Source: Shewanella mangrovi (GTDB lineage Bacteria; Pseudomonadota; Gammaproteobacteria; Enterobacterales; Shewanellaceae). From it: a DNA stretch of 64,000 bases. The stretch is from assembly GCF_000753795.1 (NCBI RefSeq), contig NZ_JPEO01000002.1:124001-188000 (forward strand), written 5' to 3'. The position numbers and the translations under genes are program-made. Within the stretch, counting starts at the first letter, position 1, and each line of letters begins with the position of its first letter. This document shows, piece by piece, positions 1 through 8,933 of this stretch. The notes below the pieces were generated by a model. That model saw only the letters and a program-made list of their open reading frames with translations. It did no database searches and was not told the DNA's origin.

Positions 1-621
1 CCTGTCTTAAACCCAGCCTGTCCAAAGGTGGAACTTAAAACCGCGCGTTCAATACCGGCGCGTTCTTTCATTTGTAAAAAGGCAGAAAATGCTGCTGATT
101 CAACTGCTATGCCTTTGTTTTCCCCCGTTTTCACCACTAAGTCCACAACCGACAACAGCTCACTGTTAAGATTGGTGTAATAAGCGACCTCTTCTGGCAC
201 AGAGATCTGCAACGCAGACACCTGCTGGCGTATGTTACTTAATTTACTGAGTTCATTTCTAATATCGCTAATGCGCGAATTAATTTCAGGCGGGAAATCA
301 TGCTCAGCAATGTAGCGGCTGAAATCATCAGCCTGCGTATCGGTCAGTTTTCGTTGGCCCGGAATCGCAGTTGCGAATGACGTTCCTTTTGAGCCTAGAA
401 AGCCCGCGCTCATTCCACGTTCTTTCTGTAATTCGTGGACTAGATTACTGTTCACTTTTACCAAATTAGATAATGCTATTACCCGTTTAGTGGTCAGCGC
501 ATTAGTGACATTGCGGTTAATGTCTAAACCACCGAAAAGTGTGGCAAGGATTAATGGCGGCAGAATAACGAGGAGAAATTTTAATTTGATTGACAGATTA
601 CCAATCCATTGGACATTCATA
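1..621 (-). CDS. Methyl-accepting chemotaxis protein with NIT sensor domain (N-terminal part, runs off the left edge)
   Basis: An open frame runs from an ATG at 621 through the window edge with no stop, giving 207 codons. GGAGAT upstream of the ATG serves as ribosome binding site. Residues about 10-30 form a hydrophobic membrane anchor. The following periplasmic part has the hallmarks of the NIT (nitrate/nitrite-sensing) domain: an ELQKERGMSAGFLGS-type stretch near residue 65 and FLQMKERAGIERAVLSSTF near the end. NIT domains sit in front of HAMP and signalling modules in bacterial chemoreceptors and some other sensors. The signalling half lies outside the window, so 'chemoreceptor' rather than, say, a histidine kinase is an inference. 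Confidence 0.75.
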
Positions 622-706
622 CCGTATCTCCGTGAAATCACTATGGTGAATTGCGCACTAACGTGAGGGAAATTTGAGTATAGTTGATTGATTCGCTTAA
701 GCTAAA

Positions 707-749
707 AAATAAAGCGCGATATCTTATTCGATAATCGCGCTTTATTTTT
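707..749. terminator. Strong hairpin, probable bidirectional terminator
   Basis: A perfect 14-bp inverted repeat (707-720 and 734-747, core AAAGCGCGAT/ATCGCGCTTT) is flanked by A-rich and T-rich runs. It lies just downstream of nadA (read on the minus strand) and upstream of the NIT-domain gene. It would stop nadA transcription before that gene. Confidence 0.75.
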
Positions 750-770
750 CAGTTAGATAGTGTCACCCAA

Positions 771-1838
771 TCAGGCGTTGCCTTTGACCTGCATTTTTAA
801 TTCCGCTGCAAAGTTCAACATACGCATTAATGGCACCAAAGCGCCCTGACGTTCAGCTTCGTCAACGTGGATTTCATGCTGCTCTGGTTGTTCAGAGGCT
901 AGAGCGGTGTATATGGCCTTAAGTCCGTTCATCGCCATCCACGGGCAATGGGCACAGCTGCGACAAGCAGCCCCATTGCCACCAGTCGGCGCCTCAATTA
1001 AGGTCTTACCGGGAGCAGCCTGCTGCATTTTATAAAAAATGCCTTTATCGGTTGCCACAATAAACGTGTCGTTTGGCAGAGTTTGCGCCGCTTTAATCAA
1101 TTGGCTTGTTGAGCCTACGGCATCGGCCATTTCCACCACACTTGCCGGAGATTCAGGGTGAACCAACACTGCTGCATCGGGATATTGCAGTTTAAGTTCC
1201 CGCAATGCCTTCGCTTTAAACTCATCGTGAACGATACATTCACCCTGCCACAACAGCATCTCAGCTCCCGTCTGTTTGGCAATATAACTGCCTAAGTGAC
1301 GGTCTGGCCCCCAGATAATCTGCTTACCTTCGGCATCGAGATGTTCGACAATTTCAAGTGCAATGCTAGACGTGACCACCCAATCAGCACGCGCTTTCAC
1401 AGCGGCTGAGGTATTGGCATAAACCACTACTGTATGATCTGGGTGAGCATCGCAAAAGGCACTAAAGTCACTAATAGGACAACCAACGTCCAATGAGCAT
1501 GTCGCATCTAATGTAGGCATCAACACGTTTTTCTCGGGCGAAAGAATTTTGGCAGTTTCGCCCATAAATTTAACGCCAGCTACAATGAGTGTTGAGGCGG
1601 GATGCTCTTTACCAAAACGCGCCATTTCAAGCGAATCGGATACACAGCCACCGGTTTCTTCCGCCAGCGCTTGGATCTCCGGGTCGGTATAGTAGTGAGC
1701 CACCAATACCGCATCTTTTTGCTTCAACAGCGCTTTAATTTGTTCTTTGTAAAACGCTTTGTCGTTATCAGAAAGCGGCACTGGCTTTGGCGGAAAAGGA
1801 TAATGTGTAGTTGAGGAATACAGCACTTCTTGCGACAT
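771..1838 (-). CDS. nadA: Quinolinate synthase A
   Basis: NadA condenses iminoaspartate (from NadB) with dihydroxyacetone phosphate to make quinolinate, the second step of de novo NAD synthesis in the cytosol. It carries an oxygen-sensitive [4Fe-4S] cluster. The sequence shows the family hallmarks: [52 protein letters not shown] and [13 protein letters not shown], with the cluster cysteines in the CSLD, GEC and CRSC contexts. The ATG at 1838 is used, giving 355 residues, the usual length. A TTG at 1853 would add five residues, and neither start has a clear Shine-Dalgarno. The gene is monocistronic between two hairpins. Confidence 0.95.
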   Translation of the reverse strand: MSQEVLYSSTTHYPFPPKPVPLSDNDKAFYKEQIKALLKQKDAVLVAHYYTDPEIQALAEETGGCVSDSLEMARFGKEHPASTLIVAGVKFMGETAKILSPEKNVLMPTLDATCSLDVGCPISDFSAFCDAHPDHTVVVYANTSAAVKARADWVVTSSIALEIVEHLDAEGKQIIWGPDRHLGSYIAKQTGAEMLLWQGECIVHDEFKAKALRELKLQYPDAAVLVHPESPASVVEMADAVGSTSQLIKAAQTLPNDTFIVATDKGIFYKMQQAAPGKTLIEAPTGGNGAACRSCAHCPWMAMNGLKAIYTALASEQPEQHEIHVDEAERQGALVPLMRMLNFAAELKMQVKGNA

Positions 1839-1930
1839 AACAAAAAACGACAATTAACAAGGGTTCGCAAATTATACGGAAACTGTCACCAAAGCGTAAC
1901 TTGTTTATCAAAATGCAGTGTTTTGCCAAT

Positions 1931-1955
1931 AAAAAAGCCCCGATTAAGGGGCTTT
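1931..1955 (-). terminator. Rho-independent terminator of the bkd operon
   Basis: On the minus strand AAAGCCCC-TTAAT-GGGGCTTTTTT forms a GC-rich stem with a T run, placed ten bases after the bkdB stop codon. Confidence 0.85.
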
Positions 1956-1964
1956 CATCATGTA

Positions 1965-3533
1965 TTAAAGCGCCACTATCATCTCTTCTGGCGACTCAAG
2001 ATACTGCTTCCACAAGTTACAGAAACGCGCCATCGTACCGCCATCAATTACGCGGTGGTCGCCTGACCAGCTGATCTGCATAATATCGCGTGCGACCACA
2101 TTGCCGTCAGCATCAAACCGGGGCAGACGTTGAATTTTACCCAAGGCCACAATCGCGACTTCTGGTTTGTTGATGATTGGCGTGGCTACCGTACCACCAA
2201 TCACCCCGATGTTAGAGATAGTGATAGTGCCATCTTTCATATCGTCAGGTGCGAGACGGCCAGCGCGTGCGGCACTAGTGAGGCGTGTAATATCGCTAGC
2301 CAGTGCCAGCACGGATTTCTGCTGTACGTCTTTGATGTTGGGTACCAACAGGCCCACTTTTGAATCCACGGCCATACCGATATTATGCCGTGCCTTTAAC
2401 GTCAACTCAGTGCAACTGGCATTTACTTGGCTGTTCAGCAAGGGATATTCGTTCAGGGCCAGCGACAATGCCTTCACAATAAATGGCATCAGCGTAAGCT
2501 TTCGCTCGTCGTTGCTGTACTTAGTTTTCAAACGCTCACGTAACTGCACCAACGCCGTCATATCGATCTCTTCACAATAAGTGAAGTGAGGAATGGTGGC
2601 AGCTGATTCGCTCATCTGGCGCGCCATCGCGGCCTGAACGCCTTTAATTGGTTGCACCTTGTCATTCGACGAGGCAATCGCAACGGGCAGGCTCTTGGCT
2701 GACGTTTGAGGCTGAGCACTAACACTCGCGGCTGCAGTGACACCGGATTCGAGATAACGCGCAATATCTTCCTTATAAACGCGTCCGTGTTTACCCGTAC
2801 CTTCAACCAAGGCTAGATCGATATCATGGCTACGCGCCATTCTTCTGACTGCAGGACTTGCAACCGCTTTACCAGAACGCTTGCTGTCGGCAACTACATT
2901 CGTCGCATCTGTTCTCACGTTGTTTGCTGGCGCTTGCTGAGTTTGAGCAGCCGAATGCTGCTCGTTAGTGCCTTCGATTTGGATTTGAAACAACGGCGCA
3001 TGAACTTTGGCAATGTCACCTTTTTGCCAATAAAGCTTACTGACGACTCCCGCATTCACTGCTGGGATCTGCACTAAGGCTTTATCGGTCATGACGTCGC
3101 ACACAGGTTGATCTTCAGCGATGCTATCGCCTTCTTTTACCAACCATTCGACCAGTTCACACTCAACAATTCCCTCGCCGATGTCAGGTAACAGAAAATC
3201 CTCAAAGTGAGCCGCATTCGTCGTAGCTGCAACATTATTTGATGCCGCTGCGACTGAAGATGATGTTTCTGCCGCTACTTCCGCAGTTTCACCCTCCGTT
3301 AACTCAACAGAAAACAGCGGTGCATGCACTTGCGCAATTTCGCCTTGGGCATAGCAAAGTTTTTTCACCACACCAGCAAATGGCGCCGGGATCTGCACCA
3401 ACGCCTTATCGGTCATCACTTCACAAACAGGTTGGTCTTCAGCAATAGTATCGCCTTCGGCAATAAGCCATTCAATGATCTCGCATTCGACCACACCTTC
3501 GCCGATATCAGGAAGAATAAAATCCTTAATCAT
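1965..3533 (-). CDS. bkdB: Lipoamide acyltransferase (E2) of branched-chain 2-oxoacid dehydrogenase complex
   Basis: E2 transfers the acyl group made by E1 from lipoamide to CoA and forms the core of the complex, in valine/leucine/isoleucine breakdown. Domains in order are two lipoyl domains (about 3-75 and 115-190, each with the DKA lipoyl-lysine motif), a peripheral subunit-binding domain near 240-275 (ASPAVRRMAR...VEGTGKHGRV), and a catalytic acetyltransferase domain from about 300 ending with SWSGDHRVIDGGTMARF, which holds the active-site His. Linkers are Ala/Gln-rich. The start is the ATG at 3533, placed six bases after AGGAG, not the two TTG codons before it. Two lipoyl domains are more than many Bkd E2 proteins have. 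It is the last gene of the operon, after bkdA1 and bkdA2. Confidence 0.92.
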   Translation of the reverse strand: MIKDFILPDIGEGVVECEIIEWLIAEGDTIAEDQPVCEVMTDKALVQIPAPFAGVVKKLCYAQGEIAQVHAPLFSVELTEGETAEVAAETSSSVAAASNNVAATTNAAHFEDFLLPDIGEGIVECELVEWLVKEGDSIAEDQPVCDVMTDKALVQIPAVNAGVVSKLYWQKGDIAKVHAPLFQIQIEGTNEQHSAAQTQQAPANNVRTDATNVVADSKRSGKAVASPAVRRMARSHDIDLALVEGTGKHGRVYKEDIARYLESGVTAAASVSAQPQTSAKSLPVAIASSNDKVQPIKGVQAAMARQMSESAATIPHFTYCEEIDMTALVQLRERLKTKYSNDERKLTLMPFIVKALSLALNEYPLLNSQVNASCTELTLKARHNIGMAVDSKVGLLVPNIKDVQQKSVLALASDITRLTSAARAGRLAPDDMKDGTITISNIGVIGGTVATPIINKPEVAIVALGKIQRLPRFDADGNVVARDIMQISWSGDHRVIDGGTMARFCNLWKQYLESPEEMIVAL

Positions 3534-3542
3534 CAACAACTC

Positions 3543-4520
3543 CTAATAATTTACCGACGCTTTAATGGTTTCAAAGGTCTTGAATGCATCTGGCATATAT
3601 TCTTTTTCGTGTACCAGCGGATACGGGGTATCGAGGCCGCACACGCGCATAATCGGTGATTCCAAATACAGGAAACACTCCTGCTGAATGGTGGCTGCAA
3701 TTTCACCAGCAAATCCACCGGTTAATGGCGCTTCGTGGTTAATCACCAAACGGCCAGTTTTCAGGACTGATTTTGCCACCGTTTCGATATCCCACGGCGC
3801 TAAGGTTCTCAGGTCAATCAGTTCACAACTAATGCCTTCGTCCTTTGCCATTTGCGCTGCCTTTTCAATTACTTCAACTTGGGCGCCCCACGCCAACACA
3901 GTGACGTCAGTACCCTCTTGAATAATCTCAGCTTGCCCCAGCGGCAGTACATAATCTTCTTCCGGCACATCATTGACGGACGCGCGATAGAGTCTTTTCG
4001 GTTCAAAAAACACCACGGGGTTATCGTCGCGAATACTTGCCAGCAACAAGCCTTTTGCCTGATAAGCGTTACGCGGTACAACCACTTTAAGCCCTGCCAC
4101 TTGCGTAAAATACGCTTCAGGTGATTGCGAATGGTAGTGTCCGCCAGCGATGCCACCGCCATATGGTGTACGAATCGTTAAACCGCCAACGTTAAATTGG
4201 TTACCAGAGCGGAAACGGAATTTCGCCGCTTCATTCACAATCTGGTCAAACGCGGGGAAGATATAGTCAGCAAACTGTATTTCAGCAACTGGTGTCATGC
4301 CATTAGAAGCTAAGCCATTTGCAAAGCCTGCAATGCCTTGTTCAGTCAATGGTGTATTGAAGCAACGCTCTTTGCCAAATTTATCCTGCAGGCCTGAAGT
4401 TGCACGAAACACGCCGCCAAAGTGGCCAACATCCTCACCAAATACCAGCATGCGCTCATTGCGTTCCATCTCCAGCGTCAGCGCTTGGTTAATCGCCTGT
4501 AACATGTTCATCTTCGTCAT
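3543..4520 (-). CDS. bkdA2: Branched-chain 2-oxoacid dehydrogenase E1 beta subunit
   Basis: This is the beta half of the thiamine-diphosphate E1 (alpha2beta2). The 325-residue length fits. Family motifs include MLQAINQAL near the start, [25 protein letters not shown], the [18 protein letters not shown] stretch, and the C-terminal transketolase domain with [15 protein letters not shown]. The gene starts one base or so from the end of bkdA1 with GGGAG upstream, and its stop lies within the ribosome binding region of bkdB. Translation of the three genes is therefore probably coupled. A pyruvate dehydrogenase E1 beta is the alternative, but gammaproteobacterial PDH normally uses a single-chain E1. 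Confidence 0.92.
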   Translation of the reverse strand: MTKMNMLQAINQALTLEMERNERMLVFGEDVGHFGGVFRATSGLQDKFGKERCFNTPLTEQGIAGFANGLASNGMTPVAEIQFADYIFPAFDQIVNEAAKFRFRSGNQFNVGGLTIRTPYGGGIAGGHYHSQSPEAYFTQVAGLKVVVPRNAYQAKGLLLASIRDDNPVVFFEPKRLYRASVNDVPEEDYVLPLGQAEIIQEGTDVTVLAWGAQVEVIEKAAQMAKDEGISCELIDLRTLAPWDIETVAKSVLKTGRLVINHEAPLTGGFAGEIAATIQQECFLYLESPIMRVCGLDTPYPLVHEKEYMPDAFKTFETIKASVNY

Positions 4521-4522
4521 GG

Positions 4523-5701
4523 TTACAGTCTCCCTGCGGTTTTTGGATAGGCTTTCGGATATTTGGCAATATGTTGTTTGAGTTCCTCCAACTGACGTTT
4601 TAGTCTTGGTGTTGGTTGGTCATAAACATCTTCAATTAACAGGTCAATTGCTGGCGCAGCCACTTTTTCAGCTACTTTTACCGCAGCTAACACTTCATCA
4701 CGATATTGGCTGTAAAGCGCTTGCTCCTGCTCTTCTGTCAGCCAACCCTGATTGACTAACCAAAGTTTGAAACGTTTCACCGGATCATGTTGCTGCCATT
4801 TGGCTTCTTCATCTTTAGAGCGATAGCCTGAAGGATCATCTGACGACGAATGAGCACCTAAGCGATAGGTCATGGCTTCAATTAATACCGGCGCCGAGTT
4901 TTTCACTGCATACGCTCGCGCTTGTTGCGTCGCAGCCAACACCGCCAACATGTCGTTACCATCCACGCGAATGGTGTGCATGCCATAGCCTAAACCGCGG
5001 CTGGCGATACCATTGCCGGCATACTGCTCTTCGGTAGGTGTTGAAATGGCATAACCATTATTCCGACAAAAGAAAATAACTGGCACTTTGTGGACCGACG
5101 CCATATTCAAACCAGCATGAAAATCACCTTCAGAAGCCGCACCCTCGCCAAAATAACAGATGGCTACGTTAGGCTTGCCCTGCATTTTTAGTGAGTAACC
5201 GACGCCAGATGCTTGGGGAATTTGCGTTGCGAGTGGTGAGGAAATGGTTTGAAAATTAAGTTCGTGAATACCGTAATGGATCGGCATTTGGCGACCCTTG
5301 CCGAGATCTTGCTCATTACTGAACAATTGATCCATAAACTGTTGTGTGGTGAAGCCACGATAACGCAACGAAGCGTGCTCACGATACTGCGCTAGAATCA
5401 CATCGCCGTCATCCAATGCCGCGGCACTGCCTATCACAGCAGCTTCTTCGCCGGTACAGGTCATGTAGAAACTGATCCGCCCCTGACGTTGCGCAGCTAA
5501 CATGCGCTCATCGAGCACTCGCGTAAACGCGCAGGCATCAAAAATACGTTGCGATAAGGCTTCATCGACCTGCGGCAGAACCGCTTTATCGTAGGTGGTA
5601 CCATCAGCCTGTAAAATTTTCAGAATCGGGATATTGAGGGAATCACGGTCGAGAAATGCGGCCCGATGTACCACTGACTGAGAAAAGTTGGTTTGACTCA
5701 T
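4523..5701 (-). CDS. bkdA1: Branched-chain 2-oxoacid dehydrogenase E1 alpha subunit
   Basis: The alpha subunit binds thiamine diphosphate and decarboxylates the 2-oxoacids of Val, Leu and Ile. The ThDP motif begins at [20 protein letters not shown] and ends with the RNNGYAIST stretch. The phosphorylation-loop-like region [16 protein letters not shown] is also present. 392 residues is a normal length. It is the first gene of the operon, with bkdA2 following after two bases. The order E1a-E1b-E2 beside nadA is as I recall it in Shewanella genomes. No E3 (lipoamide dehydrogenase) gene is here, so the complex presumably shares the E3 of other dehydrogenases. Confidence 0.92.
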   Translation of the reverse strand: MSQTNFSQSVVHRAAFLDRDSLNIPILKILQADGTTYDKAVLPQVDEALSQRIFDACAFTRVLDERMLAAQRQGRISFYMTCTGEEAAVIGSAAALDDGDVILAQYREHASLRYRGFTTQQFMDQLFSNEQDLGKGRQMPIHYGIHELNFQTISSPLATQIPQASGVGYSLKMQGKPNVAICYFGEGAASEGDFHAGLNMASVHKVPVIFFCRNNGYAISTPTEEQYAGNGIASRGLGYGMHTIRVDGNDMLAVLAATQQARAYAVKNSAPVLIEAMTYRLGAHSSSDDPSGYRSKDEEAKWQQHDPVKRFKLWLVNQGWLTEEQEQALYSQYRDEVLAAVKVAEKVAAPAIDLLIEDVYDQPTPRLKRQLEELKQHIAKYPKAYPKTAGRL

Positions 5702-5838
5702 AGAGTGCTCTTATTCATTCCACTGGGCGCTAGCCCTTGGTTTTTAATTCCACTGCACACTAAGGGAAGTTTACGCAAACGGCAACTTTCCTTAATCGCA
5801 TGTTTTAATATTAGCGCAATCCCTGCGTATAAAATCCT

Positions 5839-6852
5839 TTACATACAAACCTGTTCAATGGAAACAGGAACAACGCAGAGAGCCGCCCGTTGGCCAACAG
5901 GTACCTTAGCATTTGGAAACACAATGGCTTCTGTCACTGCATCACAAAAAACCGAATTCGTTGAACTTTTGGCAATTAATTCACCTTGGCTAAAGCGGGT
6001 GAAATTCGCCGTAGCTTCAGCAAAACTGAAATCAAAACTGTCGTGATCTTTAGTAATCACTCGGCTTACCTGATAAAACGTCACATCCTTTAGGACGTCA
6101 GCGTCAGGCGTGAGTTCCTCTCCCGCGATGAGTCGACTTAACACAACATCGAGTTTTTCCAGTCTACTCAGGTCATTAGCACCAAAAGCTGCCACTTTAC
6201 CTAACTCTATGGTAAATGCATCCGCATTAAACAATTTTGAGCTGTGATAGCTGAATGTATAAGCGGGCGCATGATTGAAGAGAAACGCTTCAATACCCGC
6301 GTCTGCTAATAGCGCAAGCACACTGCGGCGATAACCGCGCTCCGGTTGATAAGGACAAACCGCAAATTTCTCATGGGCAGAGGCGCGAATGGCGGTGTGC
6401 AGATCCCAATGCAGGCGAGCTCTAGAAGCGTCAACGTAGAAGGCTGCAACCGCGGCCTCAATTTCTGCGGCACGTTTTCGTTCTAAATTCTGCTCACCTT
6501 GTGAGTGGCTACCACAAAACAAGCGATTTAAGTTTTCATCCACAAAGCGGGTTTGCTGCAACATTGCAGCGGGATTGCCAAAAATAACCAAGAGCCGCTG
6601 CTTTACTGCGAGTTCACCGCGGGCAATTCGCTGCAGCAAACGATTACAGATTTCGATGGGGGCCGTTTCGTTGCCATGAATGCCACAGGAGATGACGATA
6701 TCGCGTGACGTACGCTGATTGGGATCTATTTGCACGATACCGCGGGCAACAAACCGTGCCGTAAAATCTGCCTGCTCAATTGTGTTTGGCAGAGTTTCAT
6801 CAGCGAGCGTCGCAGCAAGAAAATCGAGTAAAGGGCTTGATTTGACAGTCAT
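5839..6852 (-). CDS. astE: Succinylglutamate desuccinylase
   Basis: AstE is the last enzyme of the arginine succinyltransferase (AST) pathway: succinylglutamate to glutamate plus succinate. It is a zinc carboxypeptidase-like aspartoacylase-family enzyme. Visible motifs are SCGIHGNETAPIEICN (zinc His and Glu), VDENLNRLFCG and HWDLHTAIRAS (third zinc His), and the catalytic Glu in FTIELGKVAAFG. The ATG at 6852 is chosen because AAGGA stands five bases before it. The ATG two codons upstream would overlap that ribosome binding site. The result is 337 residues, close to the 322 of E. coli. The other ast genes are not in the window. Confidence 0.93.
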   Translation of the reverse strand: MTVKSSPLLDFLAATLADETLPNTIEQADFTARFVARGIVQIDPNQRTSRDIVISCGIHGNETAPIEICNRLLQRIARGELAVKQRLLVIFGNPAAMLQQTRFVDENLNRLFCGSHSQGEQNLERKRAAEIEAAVAAFYVDASRARLHWDLHTAIRASAHEKFAVCPYQPERGYRRSVLALLADAGIEAFLFNHAPAYTFSYHSSKLFNADAFTIELGKVAAFGANDLSRLEKLDVVLSRLIAGEELTPDADVLKDVTFYQVSRVITKDHDSFDFSFAEATANFTRFSQGELIAKSSTNSVFCDAVTEAIVFPNAKVPVGQRAALCVVPVSIEQVCM

Positions 6853-7018
6853 AAACATCCTTTTTCAAGCGGGATTAATTACGCTGAGCGCTATGTTAGC
6901 AGCAAAAGGTTTAAGGATCATGGCAGCAACTGCACATCATTTTAGCGCTAGCCACTTGCTTAGCTGCGATGGCTTTGTCAAAATTATAGCCATCTAGACT
7001 TCTAAAGTGAGTTTTACT

Positions 7019-7498
7019 ATGGCATTGGCCACATTTGGTGCAGGTTGTTTTTGGGGTGTTGAGTACTTTTTCCGTCAGGTTCCCGGCGTGCTAAACGCCA
7101 CAAGTGGTTATATGGGCGGCGATAACAAGGCAACGACCTACAAAGAGGTAAAGACAGGGGCTACGGGCCATGCTGAGGTTGTGCAAGTTGAATATGATGA
7201 GACAAAGGTAAGCTACGACGACTTACTTGAGGTATTTTGGAAGAATCACAACCCTACCAGCCTTAATAAGCAAGGGGCAGATATGGGCACGCAATATCGC
7301 AGCGTCGTGTTTTTTCACGACAAGACACAAAAAGCACAAGCCGAAGCGTCTAAATTAGCCTTGATGCGCAGTGGTAAGTGGGGCCAACGTCAGATTGTTA
7401 CCGAAATCGTGCCAGCTCAAGCGTTTCACCGTGCTGAGGAATATCATCAGGACTACATCCAAAAGAACAACTTACCGAGTTGTCATATCGAATACTAA
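7019..7498 (+). CDS. msrA: Peptide methionine-S-sulfoxide reductase
   Basis: MsrA reduces the S-epimer of methionine sulfoxide in proteins, an oxidative-damage repair function. The catalytic motif GAGCFWGVEYFF lies at the N-terminus (Cys near residue 10). The TSGYMGG, GHAEVVQVEYD, FWKNHNPTSLNKQGADMGTQYRS and EYHQDYIQKN stretches are typical of the family. The ATG at 7019 starts four residues before the active-site motif; an upstream GTG at 7007 is less likely. At 159 residues it is the short form without the N-terminal extension of E. coli MsrA. It diverges from astE and converges on perM. Confidence 0.95.
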   Translation: MALATFGAGCFWGVEYFFRQVPGVLNATSGYMGGDNKATTYKEVKTGATGHAEVVQVEYDETKVSYDDLLEVFWKNHNPTSLNKQGADMGTQYRSVVFFHDKTQKAQAEASKLALMRSGKWGQRQIVTEIVPAQAFHRAEEYHQDYIQKNNLPSCHIEY

Positions 7499-7517
7499 TT
7501 CATCCAACAGATGAAAC

Positions 7518-7546
7518 AGAAAAGGCTCCTTGAAGGAGCCTTTTGT
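7518..7546. terminator. Bidirectional terminator between msrA and the PerM-type gene
   Basis: AAAAGGCTCC-TTGAA-GGAGCCTTTT is a perfect 10-bp stem with A and T tracts on both sides, placed between two convergent genes. Confidence 0.88.
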
Positions 7547-7551
7547 TTAGC

Positions 7552-8634
7552 CTATTCGTTTTTTGATAACGCCTGATGATGTTGGTACTCATTGGGCCAT
7601 ACATTGACCACAGCTTTGACCAATGACGCCAACGGGATGGCAAAAAATACCCCCCAAACGCCCCACAAACCACCAAAAATAAGCACAGCGGCAATGATAA
7701 ACACTGGGTGTAAATCAACCGCGTCAGAGAACAACAGCGGCACCAACAGGTTGCCATCCAACGCTTGAATAATGCCATAACCTATCATCAGGTAGCCAAA
7801 TTCAGCACTTGCGCCCCATTGGAAGAATGCTACGGCCGCAATAGGTAAGGTCACCAATGTTGCTCCAACATAAGGGATCAATACCGATACCCCGACGGAC
7901 ACCCCCAGCAACACCGCATAATTCAGCCCCATTAAGGCGAAAAAGATGTAACTGGCAATACCGACGATCACTAACTCGATAATTTTGCCGCGAATGTAGT
8001 TGAATATTTGCTGGTCCATCTCCAACCAAACTTTTTTTACCAACTCACGATCACGCGGTAAAAAACGTCTTGAACCACTAATCAATTCATCTTTGTCTTT
8101 TAGGAAAAAGAACACCAATAACGGAACTAAAATGGCGTACACCATCAGTACCAACAAGGACGCTGAGTAGCCAAGTAACTGCTTGATGATATTGAGCACG
8201 TGCTCAGAGTCCATCAGCTTTTTCACCTCGGCCAGCATAGTGTCAATCTGATCGCTACTAACAAACTGTGGATATTCGTTGGCCAGGTGTTGCAACATCA
8301 CCACCCCACGGTCGATCATTTTGGGCAGTTCGCCAAGAAAGGCGGTAGCTTGACGCCAAACACTAGGAATGACCCCAAACGTAATAAGCAACATAACGGT
8401 GACAAACACTAACAACACCAAGGACGCGGCCATGGTGCGATTAATTCCAATCTTCGCCATTTTGGCGACAGGCCATTCCAACAGATATGCCAACACCAAT
8501 GCCAATAACAGCGGCATTAACAGATTGCCCGCATAGAGGATAACAACCCCAAGCAGCACCAAAATAAACATCAGCGTCAGTGCTTGCGGATCACTAAAGC
8601 GAGCCTGATACCAACGACGTATATATTCAAACAT
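7552..8634 (-). CDS. perM: AI-2E family transporter / PerM-type permease
   Basis: This 360-residue inner membrane protein has about eight hydrophobic segments: pairs near 18-60 and 65-90, one near 155-180, and a C-terminal group from about 210. It carries the family signatures ALVLAYLLEWPV near the N-terminus and LIPYVGATLVTLP and the GNLLVPLLFSDAVDLHPVFII stretch in the second half. The family is called AI-2E exporter or PerM. True substrates are mostly unknown, and the autoinducer role rests on a few members. The position next to bepA and an arsC-like gene matches the E. coli perM-bepA-yfgD neighbourhood, which supports the symbol. Confidence 0.85.
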   Translation of the reverse strand: MFEYIRRWYQARFSDPQALTLMFILVLLGVVILYAGNLLMPLLLALVLAYLLEWPVAKMAKIGINRTMAASLVLLVFVTVMLLITFGVIPSVWRQATAFLGELPKMIDRGVVMLQHLANEYPQFVSSDQIDTMLAEVKKLMDSEHVLNIIKQLLGYSASLLVLMVYAILVPLLVFFFLKDKDELISGSRRFLPRDRELVKKVWLEMDQQIFNYIRGKIIELVIVGIASYIFFALMGLNYAVLLGVSVGVSVLIPYVGATLVTLPIAAVAFFQWGASAEFGYLMIGYGIIQALDGNLLVPLLFSDAVDLHPVFIIAAVLIFGGLWGVWGVFFAIPLASLVKAVVNVWPNEYQHHQALSKNE

Positions 8635-8794
8635 GCAGGATATCCTGTAAATTACAGCCTAGATTGGTTAATAAAACCTGAGTTTCTAGCACCGATGTAA
8701 AGCAGCATCAAAATATGCCATTTTTTTGCAAAGGCGGGAACATCAGTGGTGATTTTTAGTCTGATTCTGACAGAGAATGCAACATTTTACCGAG

Positions 8795-8814
8795 TTACAT
8801 ATAAAATTATGTAA
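8795..8814. promoter_or_regulatory. Inverted repeat in the divergent perM/bepA promoter region
   Basis: TTACATA and TATGTAA form a perfect inverted repeat around a six-base AT spacer, about 120-140 bases before the preferred bepA start and 160 before perM. It could be an operator or simply AT-rich promoter DNA. No known consensus was matched. Confidence 0.35.
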
Positions 8815-8933
8815 TGTTAGAAACAATTGATTGTAAAAAAGAATGTGAATAGATGACAGACTTGCATTTTTACCACGTCGGTCATTATGCTTATCGCCAT
8901 CAATTGCTTCCCCACGCACGCCATAGGTTAAGT

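Noticed and set aside
3543-5701. Pyruvate dehydrogenase rather than branched-chain dehydrogenase
   Set aside because: E1 is split into alpha and beta subunits, while gammaproteobacterial pyruvate dehydrogenase uses one large E1; sequence style and neighbours fit Bkd.
8770-8800. CpxR box upstream of bepA
   Set aside because: GTAAC and GTAAA are present on the minus strand but the spacing is three bases, not five.
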